From positions 124,001-188,000 of the forward strand of contig NZ_JBKBEX010000005.1 of assembly GCF_047303325.1 (NCBI RefSeq): a DNA stretch of 64,000 bases, in the 5' to 3' direction. A program made the position numbers and the translations under genes. The stretch is from Polaromonas sp047303325 (GTDB lineage Bacteria; Pseudomonadota; Gammaproteobacteria; Burkholderiales; Burkholderiaceae_C). This document shows, one piece after another, positions 1-8,751 of the stretch (position 1 is the first letter of the stretch; each line of letters begins with the position of its first letter). The notes under the pieces are model-generated. The model was not told the origin of the DNA. It saw only the letters and a program-made list of their open reading frames with translations, and ran no database searches.

Positions 1-111
1 CGGCTGTGGGATTTGCATTTGCCGCGCGAAGCCGCCGTGCTCAAGGCGCACGACCCCAGCCACTTCGAGCGTGTGCTGCGCGAGCGGCTTGCGCGGCCTT
101 ACCTTCTTTAA
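1..111 (+). CDS. thrB: Homoserine kinase (type II), C-terminal fragment
   Basis: The window opens inside this gene, so only the last 36 codons and the TAA stop are visible; the start lies upstream. The readable end (RLWDLHLPRE, then HFERVLRERL) resembles the C-terminus of the aminoglycoside-phosphotransferase-fold homoserine kinase that phosphorylates homoserine on the way to threonine. In several Burkholderiales I recall this gene next to a BPSS1780-type membrane protein and uvrD, the order seen here. With so little sequence the identity is a family-level recognition supported by context. Confidence 0.6.
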   Translation, partial: RLWDLHLPREAAVLKAHDPSHFERVLRERLARPYLL

Positions 112-227
112 GTACCTTCTTTAAGTCCCGTGGGCGCGCCGGGCAGTGCCCGCCGGTTTGAGGCACACTGCCCCTGCAGTCCCTGCCCGGCTCCTCCCTG
201 GCAACCCTTCCCGAAGTCCCGAAGACC

Positions 228-1049
228 ATGAAACTCAATATCGTTCCCGCGAGCACCGGCATCACCTGGGTCAAGCTGGGCGTCAAAACCTTTTTGCAGC
301 AGCCGCTGGCCATGTCGGGCCTGTTCTTCCTCTACATGGCGGTGGGGACGTTGCTGTCGCTGTTGCCGGTGCTGGGGCTGATCCTCGCCTTCATGATCGT
401 GCCGGCCGCCACGCTGGGCCTGATGGCCGCGACGCAGGAAGCCCTCAAAGGCAAATTTCCCATGCCCACGGTGCTGGTCAGCGCTTTCCGCGCGGGCCGC
501 CAGCGCATGCGCGCCATGCTGGTGCTGGGCGCTCTCTATGCCGCGGCCTGCCTGCTGATCGTGATGGTGGTGCCCTTTCTGGTCGATGCGCCGCCCTTGC
601 CGGCCGCCGCGCCCGCAACAGCCGAGGCCGGCCGCGAAGCCATGATGGCGCCGCAATTCCAGCTGACCATGCTGGTCACCATGCTGCTCTACCTGCCGGT
701 CTCACTGCTGTTCTGGCATGCGCCGGCGCTGGTCCACTGGCACGGCATTTCACCGGTCAAAAGCCTGTTTTTCAGCTTTGTCGCCTGCATACGCAACGCG
801 GGCGCCTTCCTGATGTACGGCCTGGGCTGGTTCGCCGTGTTCCTGGGCATAGGCATTGTGCTGAGCATCATCACCGGCCTGACGGGCAGCGCCACCCTGA
901 TGGCCGCGGCCATGATGCCGCTGGCGCTGCTGATGGCAGCCATGTTTTCCACCTCGATTTACTTCACGTTTCGTGATAGCTTCGTGGCCACGCCACCCGA
1001 CGATTCGACGGGGAGCGCTGAGGACGCCAATAACACCGAAAACCCCTGA
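228..1049 (+). CDS. BPSS1780-family polytopic membrane protein
   Basis: A 273-residue inner-membrane protein with about six hydrophobic segments, roughly residues 28-50, 52-70, 103-127, 149-172, 190-222 and 225-245. A polar, acidic tail of about 20 residues ends in ENP. The pattern matches the BPSS1780 family of unknown function found widely in Burkholderiales. The ATG at 228 is preferred over an overlapping frame that starts at 146 because this frame carries the regular membrane pattern. The FecR-domain gene starts 21 bases after its stop, so the two may be co-transcribed. No catalytic motif is visible. Confidence 0.8.
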   Translation: MKLNIVPASTGITWVKLGVKTFLQQPLAMSGLFFLYMAVGTLLSLLPVLGLILAFMIVPAATLGLMAATQEALKGKFPMPTVLVSAFRAGRQRMRAMLVLGALYAAACLLIVMVVPFLVDAPPLPAAAPATAEAGREAMMAPQFQLTMLVTMLLYLPVSLLFWHAPALVHWHGISPVKSLFFSFVACIRNAGAFLMYGLGWFAVFLGIGIVLSIITGLTGSATLMAAAMMPLALLMAAMFSTSIYFTFRDSFVATPPDDSTGSAEDANNTENP

Positions 1050-1070
1050 CGACCCCACCGGAGATTTTTC

Positions 1071-1832
1071 ATGACCCAGCACCAGTTGCAAGGCCGTAGC
1101 GAAAAAGAGATTTTGTGGTTTCAAAGACGTGACACGCTCAAGGCCGCCGCGGCCTGGGTCGCCATGGGCGGCTTGCCCGCCGCCATGGCCCAGCAGCGCA
1201 GCAATATCGTCGAACTCCGGGGCGACGCCCTGCTCAACGGCAGCCGGCTGCAGAACGGCCAGACCATCATGACCGGCGACCAGATACAGACCGGGCCGGG
1301 CTCCAACCTGATGTTTGTCATCGGCAACTCGGCGTTCCAGGTGCGCGAGAACTCGATGATGACGGTGGAGCGCGGCAGCTCGCTCAACACCGTGAGCCTG
1401 CTGCGCATGATCACCGGCGCGGTGGTCAGTGTCTGGGGCAAGGGCAGCAGCCGCTCCATCGTCATGCCCACCCTGACGGCCGGCATACGCGGTACCGGCG
1501 TGTATGCCGAGGTGTTCGCCGACCAGGACAATCGCAGCTATTTCTGCAACTGCTACGGCACGGTCGACATGGAGTCGAACGGTGAAAAAGTGCTCTCGCA
1601 GTCCAACTACCACCAGTCCTTCTGGGGAGAGGTAGCGCCCAGGGACGGCCGCCGGCTGACGCCCGCCAATGCCATCAACCACAGCGACGAGGAACTGGAA
1701 TTCCTGGCCGGCCTGGTCGACCAGCGGACCGCCTGGCAGATCGCCGGCAAAAGGGGCGTGAAGGACGGCCGGGGCTACATGGACCCGCAGCCGGGTCAGA
1801 TGCACCCGGCACAAATGCCGGCGGTCCGCTAG
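1071..1832 (+). CDS. FecR-domain secreted protein with Tat-like signal
   Basis: A 253-residue protein. Residues 19-40 form a Tat-like signal: a twin arginine in QRRDTLK, a short hydrophobic stretch and an AMA-QQ cleavage site. Residues about 48-150 match the FecR periplasmic domain, with glycine-rich beta hairpins such as GDQIQTGPGSN and a GIRGTG turn. A classical FecR is an anti-sigma regulator with a cytoplasmic N-terminus next to a sigma factor; neither is present here, so this is more likely an exported FecR-fold protein of unknown role. A GGAG ribosome site lies 8 bases before the ATG. The downstream flank is the fold-back element. Confidence 0.8.
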   Translation: MTQHQLQGRSEKEILWFQRRDTLKAAAAWVAMGGLPAAMAQQRSNIVELRGDALLNGSRLQNGQTIMTGDQIQTGPGSNLMFVIGNSAFQVRENSMMTVERGSSLNTVSLLRMITGAVVSVWGKGSSRSIVMPTLTAGIRGTGVYAEVFADQDNRSYFCNCYGTVDMESNGEKVLSQSNYHQSFWGEVAPRDGRRLTPANAINHSDEELEFLAGLVDQRTAWQIAGKRGVKDGRGYMDPQPGQMHPAQMPAVR

Positions 1833-1844
1833 CCTGCAGGCCAA

Positions 1845-2221
1845 GAGCCGCTCACAAAACCCAGCGAAGCGGTCCTGGCTAGGCGCGCCGCCGCAGACAG
1901 TGCTTAGGGCCTGTGAGCCCTGTGTTTGCAAGATGCGTTGCGAGTCAAAAAGGCCTTGAGCAAGGCGCAAAACGCAGACGGGGCGAGCCCCGTCGAGGCT
2001 TTGCAACGCCGCGCAAGGCCTTTTTGGTCGCAACCCGGAGGGAATGGGGTGAAAACGGCGCCACTCGGCGTTGCGCTCCTAGCCCAGACGCCCGGTCTGG
2101 GCGTCGTCGCGCGCCTTGATTGGCGCCGTTTTCACCCCATTCGCATTTGCAAACACAGGGCTCACAGGCCCTGGCACGGCAAGGCGGCGCAACAACGCCA
2201 GGAGGGTTTTGTGAGTGGCTC
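1845..2221. repeat. Y-shaped fold-back (nested inverted repeat) element
   Basis: This 377-base block fills the gap between the FecR gene and uvrD. Outer arms 1845-1862 and 2204-2221 match at 17 of 18 positions; second arms 1907-1931 and 2147-2171 are identical over 25 bases. Inside sit two separate hairpins. The left one pairs 1946-1958 with 2014-2026 (13 of 13) and has an inner stem at 1977-1994. The right one pairs 2042-2063 with 2121-2142 (22 of 22) and has an inner stem at 2083-2101. A single strand can therefore fold into a three-way junction. No transposase or credible gene lies inside. A miniature mobile element or a structured RNA/terminator are both possible. Confidence 0.85.
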
Positions 2222-4650
2222 TAGACGACGGTCAGCTTGGCCACACTCAAGGCCAGCCACTTCACGCCGTGACGCGTGAAGTTGATTTGCGCGCGCGCAT
2301 CGTCGCCGCTGCCTTCGAGCATCATCACCTTGCCTTCGCCGAACTTGGCGTGGAACACTTCCATGCCGGCCTTAAGCCCGTGCGAGGGCGCGGCCTTCTG
2401 CGGCGGCACCGGCGGATTGGCAAAGCGCTCGGAACTGCCGGCCTTGGACGAAAACACATTGCTGGCCCAGTCCTTGCGCCCGCCGCCCGCCTGGCCGCTG
2501 CCGCCCCAGGCGCCCGAGCCGCCCATGCCCGAGGCAAAACCCTGGTTTTTGGGCGTGATCCATTTGAGCGCGGCTTCTGGCAGCTCGTCAAAAAAGCGGC
2601 TCTTGAGGTTGTAGCGCGTCTGGCCGTGCAGCATGCGGGTCTGCGAATGGCTCAGGTACAGCCGCTTGCGCGCGCGCGTGATCGCAACGTACATCAAGCG
2701 GCGCTCTTCCTCCAGCCCGTCGCGGTCGCTCATGGAATTTTCGTGCGGGAAGATGCCGTCTTCCAGGCCGGTGATAAAGACGCAGTCGAACTCCAGTCCC
2801 TTGGAGGAATGCACCGTCATGAGCTGCACCGCGTCCTGGCCGGCCTGCGCCTGGTTGTCGCCGGACTCCAGCGCCGCATGCGTCAAAAAGGCCGCCAGTG
2901 GCGACAGCGTTTCGCCGGTTTCGGTGTCGGGCGCCAGGGCCTCGGGCAGGGGTTCGTCGAGCTGCGGCGCGGACGCATCCAGCCCCTGGCTGGCCGGCGA
3001 TTGCGTGAGCCGCGCGCCCAGCTCGTCGACCGGCAGCGCCACCGCATCGCGGCCGAAGCCTTCCTGACTCACGAAGGACTCGGCAGCGTTGACCAGTTCG
3101 GCCAGATTCTCCAGCCGGTCCTGGCCTTCTTTTTCGGTTTTGTAGTGTTCCTCAAGCCCGCTGTGCTGCAGCACGAGTTCGATGATCTCGCGCAGGCTCA
3201 GGCCGCTGGTCTGCTCGCGCATCACGTCGATCTTGGCCACAAAGGCGCCCAGATTGGCGCCGGCCTTGCCGGCCACGGCGCTCACGCCGTCGTAGAGCGA
3301 GCAGCCCGCGGCGCGCGCGGTGTCCTGCAGCTGCTCTATGCTGCGCGCGCCTATGCCGCGCGGCGGGAAGTTGACGACGCGCATAAAGCTGGTGTCGTCG
3401 CGCGGGTTCTCCAGCAGGCGCAGGTAGGCGAGCGCGTGCTTGATTTCGGCGCGCTCGAAAAAGCGCAGGCCGCCATAGACGCGGTAGGGCACGCCGGCAT
3501 TAAAAAGCGCGGTTTCCATCACCCGGCTCTGCGCGTTGCTGCGGTAAAGCAGCGCGATCTCCTTGCGCTCCACGCCGCCCTGCACCAGCTGCTTGACCTC
3601 GTCGACGAACCACTGTGCCTCGGCGAAATCGCTGGTCGATTCATAGACGCGCACCGGCTCGCCGGGGCCGGCCTCGGTGCGCAGATTTTTGCCCAGGCGC
3701 TTGCTGTTGTGGCTGATCAATTCGTTGGCCGAGTCGAGGATGTTGCCGAAGCTGCGGTAGTTGCGCTCCAGCTTGATCTGGTGCTGCACCTCGAACTCGC
3801 GCACGAAGTCGGCCATATTGCCCACACGCGCGCCGCGAAAGGCGTAAATGCTCTGGTCGTCATCGCCGACCGCGATCACCGAGCCGCCGGGCATGGCCTG
3901 GCCGCCCTGGGCGGCATCTCCCTGCCCTGCCAGCATCTTGATCCAGGCGTACTGCAGCTTGTTGGTGTCCTGGAACTCGTCGATCAGGATGTGGCGAAAG
4001 CGACGCTGGTAGTGCTCGCGTACCGCCGCGTTGTCACGCAGCAGTTCGTAGCTGCGCAGCATGAGTTCGCCGAAATCGACCACGCCTTCGCGCTGGCACT
4101 GCTCTTCATAGAGTGCGTAAATCTCGACCTTCCTGCGGCCCTCTTCGTCGCGCACCTGCACGTCCTTGGCGCGCAGGCCGTCTTCCTTGTTGCCGGCGAT
4201 GAACCACATCAGCTCCTTGGGCGGAAAACGCTCGTCGTCGATGTTGAACTGCTTGCACAGGCGCTTGATGGCCGAGAGCTGGTCCTGCGTATCCAGGATC
4301 TGAAAGCTCTGCGGCAGGTTGGCCAGCTTGTAGTGAGCGCGCAAAAAGCGGTTGCACAGGCCGTGGAAGGTGCCTATCCACATGCCGCGCACATTGACCG
4401 GCAGCATGGCCGACAGGCGCGCCAGCATTTCCTTGGCGGCCTTGTTGGTGAAGGTCACGGCCAGGATGCCGCCCGGCGAGACCTGGCCGGTCTGCAGCAG
4501 CCAGGCGATGCGCGTCGTCAAAACCCGGGTCTTGCCGGAGCCCGCCCCCGCGAGAATCAGGGCATGCGTGGGGGGCAAGGTGACTGCGGCCAGTTGCTCC
4601 GGGTTAAGATTTTGTAAGAGTGGGGAGGTTGGCGCGACTTCTGAGAACAT
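2221..4650 (-). CDS. uvrD: UvrD/PcrA-type DNA helicase
   Basis: An 809-residue superfamily 1A 3'-5' DNA helicase for nucleotide-excision and mismatch repair. The Q motif region LNPEQLAAV (15-23) is followed by Walker A AGAGSGKT (34-41), TFHGLC near 94, Walker B ILIDEFQDT (221-229), GDDDQSIYAFRGA, and the late motifs LMTVHSSKGLEFD and YVAITRARKRL. The C-terminus after about residue 700 is a Gly/Ala-rich linker followed by the small PcrA/UvrD Tudor-like domain (GMEVFHAKFGEGKV). Its stop codon touches the outer arm of the fold-back element. The start is only 21 bases from that of a divergent secreted-protein gene, so the two promoters must overlap the neighbouring coding sequences. Confidence 0.96.
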   Translation of the reverse strand: MFSEVAPTSPLLQNLNPEQLAAVTLPPTHALILAGAGSGKTRVLTTRIAWLLQTGQVSPGGILAVTFTNKAAKEMLARLSAMLPVNVRGMWIGTFHGLCNRFLRAHYKLANLPQSFQILDTQDQLSAIKRLCKQFNIDDERFPPKELMWFIAGNKEDGLRAKDVQVRDEEGRRKVEIYALYEEQCQREGVVDFGELMLRSYELLRDNAAVREHYQRRFRHILIDEFQDTNKLQYAWIKMLAGQGDAAQGGQAMPGGSVIAVGDDDQSIYAFRGARVGNMADFVREFEVQHQIKLERNYRSFGNILDSANELISHNSKRLGKNLRTEAGPGEPVRVYESTSDFAEAQWFVDEVKQLVQGGVERKEIALLYRSNAQSRVMETALFNAGVPYRVYGGLRFFERAEIKHALAYLRLLENPRDDTSFMRVVNFPPRGIGARSIEQLQDTARAAGCSLYDGVSAVAGKAGANLGAFVAKIDVMREQTSGLSLREIIELVLQHSGLEEHYKTEKEGQDRLENLAELVNAAESFVSQEGFGRDAVALPVDELGARLTQSPASQGLDASAPQLDEPLPEALAPDTETGETLSPLAAFLTHAALESGDNQAQAGQDAVQLMTVHSSKGLEFDCVFITGLEDGIFPHENSMSDRDGLEEERRLMYVAITRARKRLYLSHSQTRMLHGQTRYNLKSRFFDELPEAALKWITPKNQGFASGMGGSGAWGGSGQAGGGRKDWASNVFSSKAGSSERFANPPVPPQKAAPSHGLKAGMEVFHAKFGEGKVMMLEGSGDDARAQINFTRHGVKWLALSVAKLTVV

Positions 4651-4671
4651 CCCTCATTGTAGAAAGCCCCG

Positions 4672-5397
4672 ATGAAACCATTTGTTCCCCGCCTTTCGGC
4701 CCTGCCCTTCACAGCGTTAATCGCCATCCTGATGGCACTGGCGGCCGGCCAGGCCAGGGCCCAGTCCTTTTGCGCCAGCGACGGCCAGCCCCGGCCCACG
4801 CAGCTCCTGGAACGTTTCATCAACGCCAATTGCGAAAGCTGCTGGGCCGACCCGGCCGCGCCCAAGGCCGCCGCCGGCCAGTTCGCACTGGACTGGGTGC
4901 TGCCCGGCGACAAGGGCGACGACGCACCGCTGTCGGCCGTGGCCGCCCGCGAGGCGCTGGACCGCCTGGCGGCGCTGCGCCAGAACCCGCCTGCGCAAAC
5001 CCTGGCCAGCACCCTGCCGGTGCGCGGGCTGCAGGGCGCCACCCTGCGCGTGGCCCACGGCCTGCCGCTCAGCGGCTACCTGGGCACATCGATTGAGCTC
5101 AAACCCATTCCGGCCGCCGCCAAAGGCCGGCAGTGGACGGCCTGGCTGGCCCTGGTCGAAACCCTGCCTGCGGGTACCGAAGGCTCGGCGGTGGAGCGCA
5201 ACCTGGTCAGGAATGTGATCCAGGTCCCCTGGGACGGCCGCAAGCCGCCCGCCAGGGGCGCACCCAATCGCTTCTTCGACGCGCGCTCCATGAGCATCGC
5301 GCAAGGCGCGAACCCCGAACGCATGCGGGTGCTGGGCTGGGTGGAGGACGGCAAGGGCCGGGTACTGGCTGCGGCGCAGTCCCGTTGCGCATCTTGA
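4672..5397 (+). CDS. Secreted protein of unknown function
   Basis: A 241-residue protein with a clear Sec signal peptide: MKPF basic start, hydrophobic core at 10-25 and GQARA-QS cleavage near residue 30. The mature part begins with SFCASDGQPRPTQLLERFINANCESCW, whose three cysteines and CESCW pair recall thioredoxin-like active sites, but I do not recognise the family and the rest shows no redox fold signature. A fourth cysteine lies at the very end (SRCAS). It is divergent from uvrD with a 21-base gap and precedes the VIT-domain gene by 77 bases. Periplasmic location is inferred. Confidence 0.7.
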   Translation: MKPFVPRLSALPFTALIAILMALAAGQARAQSFCASDGQPRPTQLLERFINANCESCWADPAAPKAAAGQFALDWVLPGDKGDDAPLSAVAAREALDRLAALRQNPPAQTLASTLPVRGLQGATLRVAHGLPLSGYLGTSIELKPIPAAAKGRQWTAWLALVETLPAGTEGSAVERNLVRNVIQVPWDGRKPPARGAPNRFFDARSMSIAQGANPERMRVLGWVEDGKGRVLAAAQSRCAS

Positions 5398-5474
5398 AAA
5401 TAATTCGCGCCGCTTAACCCCTTTCTGCTGCGAGCCCCGTTTCAGGGTACATCGCCAACAAAAAGGGGATTTCA

Positions 5475-8400
5475 ATGCCACTCGGCCACACCGGGCGCAG
5501 CGCCATACGTGTCCTTCAGGTTTTGGTTGCGGCCTGTCTCAGCCTCCAGGCGCTGGCCTCAAGCCCGACGCCACCACCGCCTCCCAGCATCAAATTCATG
5601 CCGCCGCCCGACTGGCGGCCACCGGCCATCGCCGTCAGCCACAACGCGGGCCAGCCCATACAGCTGCGCGCGGCTTCGGTGGAAGTCGACGTCTTCGGCG
5701 ACCAGGCCCGCACCCGTGTCGAGTTGCGCCTCTTCAACCCCAACCCCCGCGTGCTCGAAGGCGAGCTGCAATTCCCGCTGCAGGAGGGCCAGGTGGTGAC
5801 CGGCTTCGCGCTGGACGTCAACGGCCGGCTGCGCGACGCGGTGCCCGTGCCCAAAGCCAAGGGCCAGGAAATTTTTGAAGACATACGCCGCCGGCGCGTG
5901 GACCCGGGGCTGCTGGAAGCCGCGGCCGGCAACCAGTACAAGCTGCGCGTCTACCCCATCCCGGCCATGGGAGAGCGGCGCGTGGTGCTCAGCATCACTG
6001 AAACCCTTGCGCGCCAGCACGATGCCGGCGTGCTCAGGGTGCCGCTGGCCTTCGCCTCCACCGTCGGGCAGTTGCAAGTCAGTGTTCGCGCCCACGGCGC
6101 CTCCCGCCAGGATGTGCAGTTGGTGCAGGCGCCCGCTGGCACCGAGCTGAACGCCGGCGCCACCGGCATGGAGTTGGCCCTGCAGAAAAGCCAGTGGCAA
6201 GCGCCGCAGGGCCCCGCCGGCTGGCTGCAGCTCGCGCTGCGCCGCACCGGCAAGCCGCAAATCATGGTGGGCGAGACCGGCGGCAAGACTTTTTTTGCCG
6301 GACAGATCGATGTGCGCGACGAACCGGTGAGACGGCCCGTGCCTTCGCACATCGCGCTGGTGTGGGATGCGTCGGCTTCCGCTGCCGCGCAGGCCCGGGT
6401 GCTGCCGGTGCTGGAAGCTTATTTCCGCAAGCTCGGGCAACCCGTGAGGCTCAGCCTGCTGGTGGTGCGCAACAAGGCCGAAGCCGTGCGCAGCTTCACC
6501 GTGGCGCCGGGCCGCTTTGAGGAGCTGGCCGACGTGCTGCGCGCGGAGCCTTTCGATGGCTCCAGCAACTTCGATGACCTGCCGATTCCCGCCGACGTGG
6601 ACACCACCCTGATGGTGACCGACGGCCTGATGACGGACGGCAAAAAAACCATTCACTACACCCCCACGGCACCGGTCATGGTGATCAACGGCGCGGCTTC
6701 CGCCGACATGGCGCGGCTGGCCCGGCTGGCCGACCGCACCGGCGGCGCGCTGGTGGATGCCGCCCTGCAATCGCCAGAAGAAGGTGCGCAGGCCATGCTG
6801 ATGCACGGCTGGCGTATCGCGAAGCTGTCCAGCCTGTCCGCACGGCAGCTCGTGGCACCAACAACACGCGTGAGTCAAGGCCGCATTTCGGTGGCCGGCG
6901 AGCTACTGGACAGCCAGGCCCGCATCGACATCACGCTGGCGCACCCTGACGGCCGAAAACGCACGCTGGCACTGCAGGTCAATGTCAAGCCGGTCAGCGG
7001 CCACTGGCCCGGCCAGCAATGGGCCCAGTGGCGCAGCGCCGAGCTGGCCGAAAACCCAGGCCTTCACAGCAGCGAACTCCAGCGCATCGCGGCGGCGCAC
7101 GGCATCGCCGGGCCCAACAGCTCGCTGATCGTGCTGGAGCTGGCTTCAGACTATGCGCGCTACAGCCTGCCCGCCCCGCCCGAACTCGCCGACGAAGTGG
7201 CGCGGCTAGGTCAGCAGCAACTCGCGCAGGCGGCGCAGACACGGCAGGCGCACATCGAAACCATGGTGCGGCAGTTTGACGAGAAGCAGCGCTGGTGGGA
7301 CAGGGACTTCCCCAAGGACACGCCCAAGCGTGCCGAGCCCAAAGCCGAAGTGCAGATCAGCCAGGGCGCCTTGGGCAGCCTGGCCGGCACGGCGCGTCAA
7401 CGCGAACAGGCCAAGGCCGCGCCGATGCCGGCGCCCGCAGCGCCCGCTGCGGCGGCACCCGCTGCACCAGCCCCGTCGGCCGCGCCCGCCATGGCCGCCG
7501 AAGCGCGCGCCGACACCGCTGATCTGCGCCGCGCCAAACAGGCTGCAACCGTGCCAGCCGCCACCATCGCGCTGCAGGCCTGGACGCCTGATGCACCCTA
7601 CATGAAGCGTTTGCAGAACGCCGGCAAGGACGATCTCTACCGCGTCTACCTCGACGAGCGCGCCGCCTACCTCAGCAGCAGTTCCTTCTACATGGATGCG
7701 GCCGGCGTGTTTTTTGAGCGCGGCCTGCCCGATCTGGGCCTGCGCGTGCTCTCCAACCTCGCGGAGATGAACCTGGAAAACCGCCAGCTGCTGCGCCTTT
7801 ACGCCTACCGCCTGGTGCAGGCACGCCGCAACGACCTGGCCGTGCCGGTGTTCGAGCGCATCAGCGAGCTGGCGCCCAACGAGCCGCAGTCCTGGCGCGA
7901 CCTGGGCCTGGCGCTCGCCGAGAACGGCCAGCCGCAACGCGCCGTCAATGCCTTGTGGGAGGTGGTGTCGCAGCCCTGGAACGGCCGCTTCGCCGGCATC
8001 AACATGATCGCGCTGGCCGAACTCAATGCGATTGCCGCGCAGGCCTCTACGGGCACCACCAGCGGCCAGCCCGCGCTGGACCTGGGCCGGGTGGACACCC
8101 GCCTGCGTCGCAACCTGCCGCTGGCCCTGCGTGTGGTCATGGCCTGGGATACCGACGACACCGACATCGACATGTGGGTGAGCGACCCCAACGGCGAGAG
8201 AGCCAGCTACGCCAACCGCCTGAGCTACCAGGGCGGCGCCATGAGCCCTGATGCCACCGGCGGCTACGGCCCCGAGGAGTTCTCGCTCAAGACGGCCAAA
8301 GCCGGCAAGTACGGCGTGGAAGCCCAGTTTTTCGGCCATCGCCAGCAGGTGCTGTCGGCGGGCACCACGGTGATGGTGCGCGTGACCACCGGCTTCGGCA

Positions 8401-8486
8401 CGCCGCAGGCGCACGACGAATGGACCACCTTGCGGCTCACGCGCGGCCAGGAAACGGTGCGTGTGGCCGAGATCGAACTGCGCTGA
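5475..8486 (+). CDS. Exported VIT/VWA-domain protein with TPR-like and DUF2135 domains
   Basis: A 1003-residue mosaic protein with an N-terminal hydrophobic export segment (about 12-30). A Vault protein Inter-alpha-Trypsin domain follows (about 50-180), with the hallmark VFGDQARTRVELRLFNPN and GRLRDAVPVPKAKGQEIFEDI. A von Willebrand A domain follows (about 290-430) that keeps the metal-binding DxSxS as DASAS and a TDG. An Ala/Pro-rich linker near 650-690 leads to helical TPR-like repeats, and the C-terminus (about 885-1003) is a DUF2135/YfaP domain beginning VVMAWDTDDTDIDMWV. The family is thought to act in the periplasm or at the cell surface, but its function is unknown. AAAAGGGGAT before the ATG is a good ribosome site. 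Confidence 0.85.
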   Translation: MPLGHTGRSAIRVLQVLVAACLSLQALASSPTPPPPPSIKFMPPPDWRPPAIAVSHNAGQPIQLRAASVEVDVFGDQARTRVELRLFNPNPRVLEGELQFPLQEGQVVTGFALDVNGRLRDAVPVPKAKGQEIFEDIRRRRVDPGLLEAAAGNQYKLRVYPIPAMGERRVVLSITETLARQHDAGVLRVPLAFASTVGQLQVSVRAHGASRQDVQLVQAPAGTELNAGATGMELALQKSQWQAPQGPAGWLQLALRRTGKPQIMVGETGGKTFFAGQIDVRDEPVRRPVPSHIALVWDASASAAAQARVLPVLEAYFRKLGQPVRLSLLVVRNKAEAVRSFTVAPGRFEELADVLRAEPFDGSSNFDDLPIPADVDTTLMVTDGLMTDGKKTIHYTPTAPVMVINGAASADMARLARLADRTGGALVDAALQSPEEGAQAMLMHGWRIAKLSSLSARQLVAPTTRVSQGRISVAGELLDSQARIDITLAHPDGRKRTLALQVNVKPVSGHWPGQQWAQWRSAELAENPGLHSSELQRIAAAHGIAGPNSSLIVLELASDYARYSLPAPPELADEVARLGQQQLAQAAQTRQAHIETMVRQFDEKQRWWDRDFPKDTPKRAEPKAEVQISQGALGSLAGTARQREQAKAAPMPAPAAPAAAAPAAPAPSAAPAMAAEARADTADLRRAKQAATVPAATIALQAWTPDAPYMKRLQNAGKDDLYRVYLDERAAYLSSSSFYMDAAGVFFERGLPDLGLRVLSNLAEMNLENRQLLRLYAYRLVQARRNDLAVPVFERISELAPNEPQSWRDLGLALAENGQPQRAVNALWEVVSQPWNGRFAGINMIALAELNAIAAQASTGTTSGQPALDLGRVDTRLRRNLPLALRVVMAWDTDDTDIDMWVSDPNGERASYANRLSYQGGAMSPDATGGYGPEEFSLKTAKAGKYGVEAQFFGHRQQVLSAGTTVMVRVTTGFGTPQAHDEWTTLRLTRGQETVRVAEIELR

Positions 8487-8577
8487 GTCCTCCCAAAAAG
8501 CAAGATGCCACTGTGCATATAAAGGCTATAACGCTATGCGGGGTGCTCCCTGCATGAGAGGCGCATAGAATCAATCA

Positions 8578-8673
8578 CCGGGCCCAAGCAATTGCGCCCG
8601 GTTTTAGCTTCAGCATGACAAGCCCTGCGGGCAATTGTCAGCTTCCGCTGAAACTCTCTTGCGAGAGTTTTTT
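8578..8673 (+). promoter_or_regulatory. Candidate attenuator leader of guaC
   Basis: Two arrangements compete. Stem 8578-8583 with 8596-8601 (CCGGGC/GCCCGG) is exclusive with pairing of 8589-8600 and 8628-8637 (CAATTG..CCCG with CGGGCAATTG). TGACAA at 8616-8621 can also pair with TTGTCA at 8635-8640. A small stem TCAGC-TTCC-GCTGA follows, then an intrinsic terminator at 8651-8673. A TATAAC at 8527-8532 could be the -10 box. The arrangement resembles a transcription attenuator, but no known riboswitch class was recognised and the ligand is unknown. Confidence 0.45.
8651..8673 (+). terminator. Intrinsic terminator hairpin upstream of guaC
   Basis: A perfect 8-bp stem AAACTCTC/GAGAGTTT with loop TTGC is followed by a run of six T. 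It lies 165 bases after the stop of the VIT-domain gene and 78 bases before the guaC start. It may end read-through from upstream, or act as the switchable terminator of the guaC leader. Confidence 0.75.
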
Positions 8674-8751
8674 GTTGCCGCCCAGGCAGCAAAAGCCGGT
8701 CCAGTCCAAGTGCCTTCTGTTCTTCAACAGTTTTCAAGGAGCTTGGGAATC

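Noticed and set aside
2215..4617. An 800-codon frame antisense to uvrD
   Set aside because: UvrD on the minus strand shows all helicase motifs; the plus-strand frame shows none and has no credible ribosome site.
8635..8751. An N-terminal extension of guaC from an ATG-free upstream start
   Set aside because: It would place coding sequence over the terminator hairpin. The ATG at 8752 has a good ribosome site and gives the known family N-terminus.
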